From: Citrobacter sp.
GTDB lineage: Bacteria > Pseudomonadota > Gammaproteobacteria > Enterobacterales > Enterobacteriaceae
Direction of reading: 5' to 3'
Assembly: GCA_019415335.1 (NCBI GenBank)
Contig: DXKH01000143.1
Span: forward strand, 1 to 14,757
Length of the DNA: 14,757 nucleotides
The notes below the pieces were generated by a model, which had not been told where the DNA came from, ran no database searches, and saw nothing but the letters and a program-made list of their open reading frames with translations. A program made the position numbers and the translations under genes. Numbering within the stretch: position 1 is the first letter of the stretch; every line of letters starts with the position of its first letter. Shown here piece after piece: positions 1-8,641 of this stretch.

Positions 1-475
1 TCTCTTCATAGCTCAGGCCATCCAGCTCCCGCAAGGTTATTGCCATGCGTAAATCTTCCGGGAGGGACTCAATAGTTCGGAAAACTATCTGTCTCAGTTC
101 TTCTGACAACATTAAGTTCTCAGGGTTCGAAATTTCTTTCAGCGCACCGCCACTTTCGAAGTTTTCTGCTTCAATCGCATCCACATCGCTTGATGGCGGA
201 CGACGCCCCTGAGCCACCAGGTAATTCTTCGCTGTATTCACCGCAATGCGATACAGCCAGGTATAAAAAGCACTATCTCCCCGGAACGAGTCCAGCGCAC
301 GATAGGCTTTAATAAATGATTCTTGCACCACATCGGGAACATCGCCCGACGGGACATAGCGGGAAACCAGACTCGCCACTTTATGCTGGTAGCGTACTAC
401 CAGTAAATTGAAGGCTTTCTGATCTCCCTTCTGGACCCGTTCAACCAGGACCTGGTCCGTTAACTGCTCGCTCAT
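1..475 (-). CDS. rpoE: RNA polymerase sigma-E factor (RpoE), 3' end cut by window
   Basis: Extracytoplasmic-function (ECF) sigma factor that directs RNA polymerase to envelope-stress promoters in E. coli and relatives. The minus-strand frame opens at position 475 with MSEQLTDQVL and runs off the left edge after 158 full codons at LDGLSYEE. The known protein is about 191 residues, so roughly the last 33, including most of the region 4 helix-turn-helix that reads the -35 element, lie outside. Region 2, which reads the -10 element, is complete. The ATG overlaps the stop codon of rseD by 4 bases (ATGA), and the nearest purine-rich ribosome site (GGGGAG, 488-493) is 12 bases upstream, which is long. 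Both facts suggest translational coupling to rseD. In E. coli the anti-sigma genes rseA, rseB and rseC follow; they are outside this window. Confidence 0.97.
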   Translation of the reverse strand, partial: MSEQLTDQVLVERVQKGDQKAFNLLVVRYQHKVASLVSRYVPSGDVPDVVQESFIKAYRALDSFRGDSAFYTWLYRIAVNTAKNYLVAQGRRPPSSDVDAIEAENFESGGALKEISNPENLMLSEELRQIVFRTIESLPEDLRMAITLRELDGLSYEE

Positions 476-627
476 CCGAGGTAAAGTCTCCCCAAACCAA
501 ATTTCCACGCGTTCGCGAAACGCCACTCCATTAGCTGCACTGTGAGCAAGCAACAGATTAGAGTGTCTCGTTTTTGTAAAGTTCCGTTACGCATCTGTTT
601 TTTGTTTGTCATGTTGTAGACGGTCAT
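472..627 (-). CDS. rseD: RseD, 51-residue rpoE leader peptide
   Basis: Small ORF ahead of rpoE, read directly from the minus strand: 51 codons beginning MTVYNMTNKK and ending LGRLYLG. Its TGA at 472-474 overlaps the rpoE ATG at 473-475. It corresponds in position, length and sequence to E. coli RseD, whose translation is reported to be coupled to that of rpoE and to be a target of CsrA repression. The peptide has a basic N-terminal third and no clear membrane segment; the act of translation is probably what matters. Its own ribosome site is weak (GAGAG only 3 bases before the ATG). A sigma-E promoter lies inside the coding sequence, so transcripts from that promoter lack an intact rseD. Confidence 0.85.
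   Translation of the reverse strand: MTVYNMTNKKQMRNGTLQKRDTLICCLLTVQLMEWRFANAWKFGLGRLYLG
558..585 (-). promoter_or_regulatory. Sigma-E-dependent (autoregulated) rpoE promoter
   Basis: On the minus strand a perfect sigma-E -35 element GGAACTT (579-585) is followed after 16 bases by TCTAA (558-562), a good -10 element. E. coli rpoE is known to be positively autoregulated by sigma-E from a promoter close to the gene, and this is its evident counterpart. Transcription would start near 551-553, inside rseD, giving an mRNA with a leader of about 75 bases before the rpoE start. Confidence 0.85.
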
Positions 628-635
628 TATCTCTC

Positions 636-641
636 ATTATA
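636..641 (-). promoter_or_regulatory. Candidate sigma-70 -10 element upstream of rseD
   Basis: A perfect TATAAT is present on the minus strand just before rseD, but no good -35 hexamer sits 16-18 bases upstream (GCGTTG at 659-664 is poor). If used, transcription would start about 2 bases before the rseD ATG, giving a nearly leaderless rseD message. E. coli rpoE is reported to have several distal promoters read by different sigma factors; I cannot assign this one to any of them. Confidence 0.4.
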
Positions 642-857
642 AGTCTACCGAGTCTGAACAACGCACTATCTTTAAAAATGCCCATAAACCGGTTGCAGAG
701 TAACCCAACGGCCACTTTATTTCATCCTCTAATCTGATGCTTACGGCCCGCCACGCAAAATGGTTTACCCGGCTGACATCCGTTTACATCGCACCGTTTT
801 GTTTAGCCATTACAACAAAACTGAAAATAAAACGTGCTGAATCGCAGATTCTGGTGC
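642..857. other. Intergenic region between divergent rpoE/rseD and nadB
   Basis: This stretch holds no ORF that I can support. In E. coli the equivalent region carries distal rpoE promoters responding to other sigma factors and activators. I looked for a sigma-54 GG-N10-GC pair on the minus strand and found none with correct spacing. The sequence is AT-rich without obvious hairpins or repeats. Confidence 0.5.
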
Positions 858-863
858 TATGCT
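855..863 (+). promoter_or_regulatory. Candidate nadB promoter with extended -10
   Basis: TGC-TATGCT at 855-863 fits an extended -10 element (TGn plus a TATAAT-like hexamer). The -35 region is poor, as is common for extended -10 promoters. The predicted start is near 870, so the NadR operator at 874-891 would occupy the first transcribed bases and block elongation or promoter clearance. The leader would be about 27 bases. Inferred from sequence only. Confidence 0.5.
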
Positions 864-873
864 GGCCAAACAA

Positions 874-3242
<2,369 letters not shown>

Positions 3243-3343
3243 GAATTAAAAACCTTGCAGGAAAAACGGCAACAGCACCTGGTGAAAACAATACCTGAGA
3301 AGCGATATCCATACAAACAGATGAAGATTGCAGCCGTAACGTC

Positions 3344-3349
3344 TATAAT
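3344..3349 (+). promoter_or_regulatory. Candidate srmB -10 element
   Basis: A perfect TATAAT lies 24 bases before the srmB ATG. No strong -35 is seen at the usual distance. Transcription would start near 3356, giving a leader of about 18 bases that contains the ribosome site AGAGG (3363-3367). Confidence 0.55.
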
Positions 3350-3373
3350 CAGCGCCCCACACAGAGGTAGAAC

Positions 3374-4708
3374 ATGACTGTAACGACTTTTTCCGAACTT
3401 GAACTCGATGAAAGCCTGCTGGATGCCCTCCAGGAAAAAGGTTTCACTCGCCCGACCGCCATTCAGGCTGCCGCCATTCCGCCTGCGCTCGAAGGCCGTG
3501 ACGTACTCGGTTCTGCGCCGACAGGCACCGGTAAAACGGCGGCGTATTTGCTGCCAGCGTTGCAGCACCTGCTCGACTTTCCGCGTAAAAAATCCGGCCC
3601 ACCGCGTATTTTGATCCTGACCCCAACACGCGAACTGGCGATGCAGGTCGCCGATCATGCCCGTGAGCTGGCCAAAAATACCCACCTGGATATCGCGACA
3701 ATTACCGGCGGCGTAGCCTACATGAACCACGCCGAAGTGTTCAGCGAAAACCAGGATATTGTGGTCGCCACCACCGGACGTCTGCTGCAGTATATTAAAG
3801 AAGAGAATTTTGACTGCCGCGCCGTGGAAACGCTGATCCTCGACGAAGCCGACCGAATGCTGGATATGGGCTTTGCCCAGGACATCGAGCACATCGCCGG
3901 GGAAACGCGCTGGCGCAAACAGACGATGCTGTTCTCCGCCACGCTGGAAGGCGATGCGATTAAAGATTTTGCCGAGCGTCTGCTGGAAGAGCCGGTCGAA
4001 GTCTCCGCAACGCCATCCACTCGCGAGCGTAAGAAGATACACCAGTGGTATTACCGTGCGGATAACTTTGAACACAAATTCGAACTGCTGAAGCACCTGC
4101 TGAAACAAGACGACGCCACTCGTACTATCGTGTTTGTCCGCAAGCGTGAGCGCGTGCACGAACTGGCTGAAATGCTGCGTCTGGCGGGGATCAACAACTG
4201 CTATCTCGAAGGTGAGATGGCGCAGATCAAGCGTAACGAAGGCATTAAGCGTCTTACTGACGGTCGCGTTAACGTGCTGGTCGCCACCGACGTTGCCGCG
4301 CGCGGGATCGATATTCCTGACGTCAGCCACGTGATTAACTTCGACATGCCGCGGAGCGGAGACACCTATCTGCACCGCATTGGCCGTACGGGCCGCGCCG
4401 GTCGCAAGGGCACCGCAATCTCGCTGGTCGAAGCGCACGATCACCTGCTGCTGCTGAAAATTGGTCGCTACATCGAAGAACCGCTGAAATCGCGGGTGAT
4501 TGATGAGTTGCGCCCAACCTCACGCGCTCCGAGCGAAAAGATGACGGGCAAACCGTCGAAAAAAGCGCTCGCAAAACGTGAAGAGAAGAAAAAAGAGAAA
4601 GACAAAGATAAACCGCGCGTGAAGAAACGCCATCGCGATACCAAGAACATTGGTAAACGTCGTAAGCCGAGTGCGGCAACGACGTCGCAGGAGTCAAACG
4701 AAGAATAA
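3374..4708 (+). CDS. srmB: ATP-dependent RNA helicase SrmB (DEAD-box)
   Basis: DEAD-box RNA helicase that acts early in 50S ribosomal subunit assembly in E. coli, where it works with ribosomal proteins L4 and L24 on 23S rRNA. The 444-residue length equals E. coli SrmB. Motifs in order: Q-motif region FTRPTAIQ (24-31), Walker A PTGTGKT (49-55), PTREL (84-88), DEAD (157-160), SAT (188-190), ATDVAARGID (304-313) and HRIGRTGRAGR (334-344). The last 60 or so residues are a lysine/arginine-rich, probably disordered tail used for RNA binding. The start follows AGAGG with a 6-base spacer. The gene converges with grcA across a shared terminator. Confidence 0.98.
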   Translation: MTVTTFSELELDESLLDALQEKGFTRPTAIQAAAIPPALEGRDVLGSAPTGTGKTAAYLLPALQHLLDFPRKKSGPPRILILTPTRELAMQVADHARELAKNTHLDIATITGGVAYMNHAEVFSENQDIVVATTGRLLQYIKEENFDCRAVETLILDEADRMLDMGFAQDIEHIAGETRWRKQTMLFSATLEGDAIKDFAERLLEEPVEVSATPSTRERKKIHQWYYRADNFEHKFELLKHLLKQDDATRTIVFVRKRERVHELAEMLRLAGINNCYLEGEMAQIKRNEGIKRLTDGRVNVLVATDVAARGIDIPDVSHVINFDMPRSGDTYLHRIGRTGRAGRKGTAISLVEAHDHLLLLKIGRYIEEPLKSRVIDELRPTSRAPSEKMTGKPSKKALAKREEKKKEKDKDKPRVKKRHRDTKNIGKRRKPSAATTSQESNEE

Positions 4709-4740
4709 AAAAACGCCGGGAAATCCCGGCGTTTTTATTT
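4709..4740. terminator. Bidirectional intrinsic terminator between srmB and grcA
   Basis: Stem AACGCCGGG (4712-4720), loop AAAT, stem CCCGGCGTT (4725-4733), flanked by an A-run on the left and a T-run on the right. It has the right form to stop srmB transcripts on the plus strand and grcA transcripts on the minus strand. Confidence 0.93.
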
Positions 4741-4752
4741 AAACGTTAAGCC

Positions 4753-5136
4753 TTACAGGCTTTCAGTAAAGGTACGAGCGATAACGTCGCGCTGCTGTTC
4801 TGGCGTCAGTGAGTTAAAGCGCACGGCATAGCCAGAAACACGGATAGTCAACTGCGGGTATTTTTCCGGATGCTTAACCGCATCTTCCAGCGTTTCACGA
4901 CGCAGAACGTTAACGTTCAGGTGCTGGCCGCCTTCCACACGAACTTCCGGTTTCACTTCCATCGGAATTTCGCGGTACTCAATGTCACCCAGTTTGCTGA
5001 CCGCGACCACTTCATCTTCGGCAAAACCAGCTTTAGCCGCGATGCAACGCGCTTCGCCTTTTTCGCTGTCCAGCAGCCAGAAAGAATTCAGCAGATCGTC
5101 ATTAGCGGCTTTAGTAATCTGGATACCTGTAATCAT
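4753..5136 (-). CDS. grcA: Autonomous glycyl radical cofactor (pyruvate formate-lyase spare part)
   Basis: Known as YfiD in E. coli. It is a 127-residue copy of the C-terminal glycyl-radical domain of pyruvate formate-lyase that can replace the oxygen-damaged domain of PflB after activation by PflA. The radical-bearing glycine is Gly102 in RVSGYAVRF. The reading frame is open further upstream, but the start at 5136 ([10 protein letters not shown]) gives the family length and follows a strong GGAGG (5144-5148) with a 7-base spacer. The promoter region has two FNR sites, agreeing with the known strong anaerobic induction. The gene is divergent from ung and ends at the terminator shared with srmB. 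Confidence 0.97.
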   Translation of the reverse strand: MITGIQITKAANDDLLNSFWLLDSEKGEARCIAAKAGFAEDEVVAVSKLGDIEYREIPMEVKPEVRVEGGQHLNVNVLRRETLEDAVKHPEKYPQLTIRVSGYAVRFNSLTPEQQRDVIARTFTESL

Positions 5137-5217
5137 TGTGATGCCTCCCCGGCAAAGTATTTGATTAGGGTTGGCCGGCTCGCGGCCAATTGGTAAAACC
5201 ATTGTTGCTTGAGTGTA

Positions 5218-5223
5218 TATATA
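5218..5223 (-). promoter_or_regulatory. grcA -10 element
   Basis: TATATA on the minus strand places a transcription start near 5211-5212. The two FNR sites are then centred at about -41 and -94, the class II geometry known for E. coli yfiD. The leader would be about 75 bases. Confidence 0.65.
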
Positions 5224-5245
5224 CCCCCCTGACACCCTCGATTCA

Positions 5246-5259
5246 TTGATTTAAATCAA
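5246..5259 (-). promoter_or_regulatory. FNR site, promoter-proximal, grcA
   Basis: TTGAT-TTAA-ATCAA is a perfect FNR palindrome centred at 5252.5, about 41 bases upstream of the predicted grcA start. This matches the class II activation position reported for E. coli yfiD. Confidence 0.92.
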
Positions 5260-5298
5260 TAAAATCCACACATCAAACAAGGGAATGAGATGATTTTA

Positions 5299-5312
5299 TT
5301 GTTTTACATCAA
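5299..5312 (-). promoter_or_regulatory. FNR site, promoter-distal, grcA
   Basis: TTGTT-TTAC-ATCAA is an FNR-like palindrome with one half-site mismatch, centred at 5305.5, exactly 53 bp (five helical turns) from the proximal site. In E. coli yfiD the equivalent upstream FNR dimer is reported to tune down expression when oxygen is very low. It could also affect the divergent ung gene. Confidence 0.78.
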
Positions 5313-5453
5313 CTTACGCCATATGCGGACATAAACTTTTTACACAAATTTTCAACTTTATTAAGTGCATAGCGCACATCATCGCGGAGAGAATTTTGCG
5401 CCATTGAAAGAAGCAGTTAAGCTATGACGATTGAATATTCGCAGGAGAGCGAG

Positions 5454-6143
5454 ATGGCCACTGAATTAACCTGGCACGATGTGCTGGCTGAAGAGAAACA
5501 GCAGCCTTACTTTATCAATACGCTGCATACCGTCGCCGGAGAGCGTCAGTCCGGGATCACGGTTTATCCGCCGCAAAAAGATGTGTTCAATGCGTTTCGC
5601 TTCACCGAGCTGGGAGATGTCAAGGTCGTGATCCTTGGACAGGATCCGTACCACGGTCCCGGTCAGGCGCATGGTCTGGCGTTTTCTGTCCGCCCCGGTA
5701 TTGCTACCCCCCCTTCGCTGCTGAACATGTATAAGGAACTGGAGGGGTCGATCCCCGGTTTCACTCGTCCCGCCCACGGTTATCTTGAAAGCTGGGCGCA
5801 TCAGGGCGTTCTGCTGCTTAATACGGTATTAACCGTGCGGGCGGGTCAGGCGCATTCTCATGCCAGTCTGGGATGGGAAACGTTCACCGACAAAGTGATC
5901 GCCCTGATTAATCAACATCGTGAAGGGGTGGTTTTCCTGCTGTGGGGTTCTCATGCGCAGAAGAAAGGCGCGATCATTGATCAGAAACGTCATCATGTCC
6001 TGAAAGCGCCTCATCCCTCACCGCTCTCGGCGCATCGCGGATTCTTTGGCTGTAACCATTTTGTGTTGGCGAATCAGTGGCTGGAACAGCGCGGCAAGAA
6101 GCCGATTGACTGGATGCCGGTTTTACCGGCTGAGAGCGAATAA
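5454..6143 (+). CDS. ung: Uracil-DNA glycosylase (family 1)
   Basis: Removes uracil from DNA by cleaving the N-glycosidic bond, the first step of base-excision repair of deaminated cytosine. The chosen start at 5454 ([10 protein letters not shown]) gives the 229-residue family length and follows AGGAG (5443-5447) with a 6-base spacer. The frame is open for 10 codons more (from 5424), but that start would lie upstream of the ribosome site. Motifs: GQDPYHG (residues 62-68, catalytic Asp64), Asn123 of the uracil pocket (LLLNTVL), and HPSPLSAHR (187-195, catalytic His187). The gene is divergent from grcA and convergent with yfiF. Confidence 0.98.
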   Translation: MATELTWHDVLAEEKQQPYFINTLHTVAGERQSGITVYPPQKDVFNAFRFTELGDVKVVILGQDPYHGPGQAHGLAFSVRPGIATPPSLLNMYKELEGSIPGFTRPAHGYLESWAHQGVLLLNTVLTVRAGQAHSHASLGWETFTDKVIALINQHREGVVFLLWGSHAQKKGAIIDQKRHHVLKAPHPSPLSAHRGFFGCNHFVLANQWLEQRGKKPIDWMPVLPAESE

Positions 6144-6174
6144 AAAAATGCCAGCGATTCGCTGGCATTTTTCT
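6144..6174. terminator. Bidirectional intrinsic terminator between ung and yfiF
   Basis: Stem AAATGCCAGCG (6146-6156), loop ATT, stem CGCTGGCATTT (6160-6170), with A-run and T-run on either side. It directly follows the ung stop codon and ends just before the yfiF stop, so it can serve both genes. Confidence 0.92.
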
Positions 6175-6175
6175 G

Positions 6176-7213
6176 TCAGGCTTTGTTCTGACGCCACCAC
6201 TCGGCAAGCAGCACACCGGCAGCCACCGAGACGTTCAGGCTTTCAACATTACCCGTACCGTCGATTTTCACGCACAGATCGCTGGCATCGCGCGCCGCAT
6301 CCGGCAAACCGTCAACGTCCTGACCCAACACCAGGACTATTTTCTCCGGCAGTTCAGTTTTAAACAGCGGCTTACCGCGTTCGCTGGACGTTGTCACCAC
6401 GGTGTAGCCCGCCTGACGGAAATCATCCAGCACATCAACGATGCTGTCACCGGTAATCGGCTGAACGTGTTCGGCCCCACCTTCTGCGGTACGAATCGCC
6501 GCACCGGACTCCAGCAGCGCCGCATCCTGCACCACTACGCCTTTCACACCGAAGTGCGCGCAGCTACGCATCATGCCGCCGAGGTTGTGCGGGTTGGAAA
6601 TATCTTCCAGCGCTAACACGCAGTCCTGCGCGCCCGCCTGGTTCACCCACTGTTTCACCGTGGTGCCGTTACGTTTTTTAATCAGGAAGCAGACACCGCC
6701 GTGATGCTCAGTCCCTGACGCTTTCGCCAGTTCCGCTTCATCAACCACATGGTACGCTTTGCGGTTTGCCGCCATCCAGCGTAATGCTTCTTTGAAGCGT
6801 GGCGTGACGCTCTGAATGAACCAGGCGCGGACAATCGCGTCCGGGCGACTCTGGAACAGGGCCTGACAGGCATTTTCACCGTAAACGCGGGTCTCTTCCG
6901 CACGTTGACGACGTAACACTTCAGGATCGATAAAGCTTTTACCGCTGATACCACCGTGATCGGCTTTTTCAGGCGTTTCGTCACCCGGCGCACGGGACAC
7001 GGTCCGCCACGGTGAGTCTTCACGCTTGCGATCGCGGTTCTGAGGGGTTCTTTCATCGCGGGCGGGGCGACGGCCACCGTCGGCACGAGATTTTCCTGGA
7101 CGCCCACCACCTTTCCCGGTACGCGGGTTATGGGTACGTTTATCAGAATCATCATCACTGCGGACATACATCACTTTGACCTTGCCGCTTTTATTTTTCA
7201 ATTCATCGTTCAT
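6176..7213 (-). CDS. yfiF: SpoU/TrmH-family (SPOUT) RNA methyltransferase YfiF, target unknown
   Basis: Predicted RNA ribose 2'-O-methyltransferase of the SPOUT superfamily; I know of no firmly established substrate. The start at 7213 ([10 protein letters not shown]) gives 345 residues as in E. coli, with GGAG and a 6-base spacer. A GTG 12 bases upstream also opens the frame but falls in the ribosome site. Layout: a basic, Gly/Arg/Lys-rich and probably disordered tail (about 1-90), a SpoU substrate-binding-like domain (about 107-180), then the knotted catalytic domain. SPOUT motif 1 is [10 protein letters not shown] (207-216), motif 2 is [10 protein letters not shown] (295-304) and motif 3 is [10 protein letters not shown] (325-334). 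All three look intact, so an active enzyme is likely. It is divergent from trxC. Confidence 0.95.
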   Translation of the reverse strand: MNDELKNKSGKVKVMYVRSDDDSDKRTHNPRTGKGGGRPGKSRADGGRRPARDERTPQNRDRKREDSPWRTVSRAPGDETPEKADHGGISGKSFIDPEVLRRQRAEETRVYGENACQALFQSRPDAIVRAWFIQSVTPRFKEALRWMAANRKAYHVVDEAELAKASGTEHHGGVCFLIKKRNGTTVKQWVNQAGAQDCVLALEDISNPHNLGGMMRSCAHFGVKGVVVQDAALLESGAAIRTAEGGAEHVQPITGDSIVDVLDDFRQAGYTVVTTSSERGKPLFKTELPEKIVLVLGQDVDGLPDAARDASDLCVKIDGTGNVESLNVSVAAGVLLAEWWRQNKA

Positions 7214-7323
7214 GCTTTTCTCCACCAGCGCTGCGCGAAGCGCGCAGATTACCCGATGTGCACCAGGTTAGCCATTATTTCATTTAAAAGCTTATGACTA
7301 TTGTACTCATTGAATAAAACAGA

Positions 7324-7352
7324 TTGTCGTTTAAAACAGTCTCATCGATAAT
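7324..7352 (+). promoter_or_regulatory. Candidate trxC promoter
   Basis: TTGTCG (7324-7329), 17 bases, then GATAAT (7347-7352) resembles a sigma-70 promoter, matching 4 and 5 of 6 consensus bases. Transcription would start near 7359 with a leader of about 60 bases. E. coli trxC is activated by OxyR under peroxide stress; I could not place a convincing four-half-site OxyR motif upstream. Confidence 0.5.
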
Positions 7353-7419
7353 ATGTAACATATTAGAAACATATCGGCGTCTCTGCCGTTCAATACCCCG
7401 ACGCATCCAGAGGTTAGTT

Positions 7420-7839
7420 ATGAATACCGTTTGTACCAGCTGCCAGGCCATCAACCGCATTCCCGACGATCGGGTTGAGGATGCGGCAAAATGCGGACGC
7501 TGTGGTCACGACCTGTTCGACGGGGAGGTGATCAATGCGACCGGTGAAACACTGGATAAACTGCTCAAAGACGATCTGCCTGTGGTGATCGACTTCTGGG
7601 CACCGTGGTGCGGCCCATGCCGTAACTTCGCGCCCATCTTTGAAGATGTCGCCGAAGAACGCAGCGGCAAAGTCCGCTTCGTGAAGGTCAACACGGAAGC
7701 GGAACGTGAGCTTAGCGCACGCTTTGGTATCCGCAGTATTCCCACCATTATGATCTTCAAAAATGGTCAGGTTGTCGACATGCTGAATGGCGCGGTCCCC
7801 AAAGCGCCGTTTGACAACTGGCTGAACGAGTCACTGTAA
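7420..7839 (+). CDS. trxC: Thioredoxin 2 (zinc-binding)
   Basis: Cytosolic protein-disulfide reductase that is recharged by thioredoxin reductase and induced by oxidative stress through OxyR in E. coli. The start at 7420 ([10 protein letters not shown]) gives the 139-residue family length and follows CAGAGG with a 6-base spacer. The N-terminal extension carries two CxxC pairs (Cys5/Cys8 and Cys25/Cys28) that bind zinc and separate it from thioredoxin 1. The active site is WCGPC (residues 63-67) and the cis-proline is Pro108 in SIPT. Transcription probably ends at the hairpin just downstream. The gene is divergent from yfiF. Confidence 0.98.
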   Translation: MNTVCTSCQAINRIPDDRVEDAAKCGRCGHDLFDGEVINATGETLDKLLKDDLPVVIDFWAPWCGPCRNFAPIFEDVAEERSGKVRFVKVNTEAERELSARFGIRSIPTIMIFKNGQVVDMLNGAVPKAPFDNWLNESL

Positions 7840-7845
7840 ACTCTG

Positions 7846-7870
7846 CGGGGTGCATCTTGTGCCCCGTTTT
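7846..7870 (+). terminator. Intrinsic terminator after trxC
   Basis: Stem CGGGGTGCA (7846-7854), loop TCT, stem TGTGCCCCG (7858-7866), which includes two G-U pairs, followed by TTTT. The T-run is short, so some read-through into tapT is possible. Confidence 0.7.
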
Positions 7871-7907
7871 CACCTCTGCGACAATAGTGTTTTTCAACGC
7901 ATTCTCT

Positions 7908-8606
7908 ATGACTGAAAACGCTGTTCTCAAGCTTCGCGCTGAACGTCTGGCGCGCGCCACTCGCCCTTTTCTCGCCCGGGGCAATCGCATTCGTCGCTGT
8001 CAGCGCTGCTTACTGCCGCTGAAACTTTGCCTGTGCGCGACGCTGTCGCCCTCTCAGGCAACGAGCCGTTTTTGTCTGGTGATGTTTGATACCGAACCGA
8101 TGAAACCGAGCAATACCGGACGACTGATCGCCGATATTTTACCGGACACCGCTGCGTTTCAGTGGTCGCGAACACAACCGCCGCAGGCTTTGCTGGATCT
8201 GGTGAAAAACCCGGATTATCAGCCGATGGTGGTGTTCCCCGCCTCCTATGCCAGCGCCGAACGTGAAGTGATTTTCACTCCACCGACCAGTAAACCCCCG
8301 CTGTTTATTATGCTCGACGGCACCTGGCCGGAAGCGCGTAAGATGTTCCGCAAAAGCCCGTATCTTGACTCTCTCCCCGTGATCTCGGTGGATCTGTCGC
8401 GTCTGTCGGCCTATCACCTGCGCGAGGTCCATGCCGAAGGGCAATATTGCACGGCCGAAGTCGCCATTGCGCTGCTGGATCTGGCCGATGATACTGATGC
8501 GGCAAGCAGCCTCGGCGAACACTTTACCCGTTTTAAAACGCGCTATCTCGCAGGAAAAACCCAACATCAGGGAAGCATCACAGCAGAATCAGCAGAAAGC
8601 GTTTAG
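7908..8606 (+). CDS. tapT: tRNA-uridine aminocarboxypropyltransferase (DTW domain), acp3U47
   Basis: Formerly yfiP; also called TuaA. The E. coli enzyme uses SAM to put the 3-amino-3-carboxypropyl group on U47 of several tRNAs. The start at 7908 (MTENAVLKLR) gives the 232-residue family length, though no Shine-Dalgarno sequence precedes it. The frame is open upstream to 7857, but that part lies in the trxC terminator. The N-terminal zinc-type cluster is Cys31, Cys34, Cys41 and Cys43 (CxxC-x6-CxC). The DTW family signature appears as DGTWPEARKM from residue 137. patZ follows after 35 bases with no terminator seen between, so the two may be co-transcribed. Confidence 0.95.
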   Translation: MTENAVLKLRAERLARATRPFLARGNRIRRCQRCLLPLKLCLCATLSPSQATSRFCLVMFDTEPMKPSNTGRLIADILPDTAAFQWSRTQPPQALLDLVKNPDYQPMVVFPASYASAEREVIFTPPTSKPPLFIMLDGTWPEARKMFRKSPYLDSLPVISVDLSRLSAYHLREVHAEGQYCTAEVAIALLDLADDTDAASSLGEHFTRFKTRYLAGKTQHQGSITAESAESV

Positions 8607-8641
8607 AATCATTCGGTCACTTCTGTGTAAGGGAAACCGGT

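Noticed and set aside
642..857. A sigma-54 promoter for rpoE, as reported for a distal E. coli promoter.
   Set aside because: I searched by eye for GG-N10-GC on the minus strand; the nearest candidate (around 757-775) has the wrong spacing.
5137..5235. A 33-codon N-terminal extension of grcA in the same frame.
   Set aside because: The start at 5136 has a strong Shine-Dalgarno sequence and gives the 127-residue family length. The extension includes the predicted -10 element and transcription start region.
5424..5453. A 10-codon N-terminal extension of ung.
   Set aside because: It lies upstream of and includes the AGGAG that serves the start at 5454, and the family protein begins at the latter.
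7324..7419. A 32-codon N-terminal extension of trxC.
   Set aside because: It covers the predicted promoter, and the start at 7420 has its own ribosome site and the family N-terminus with the first zinc-binding cysteines.
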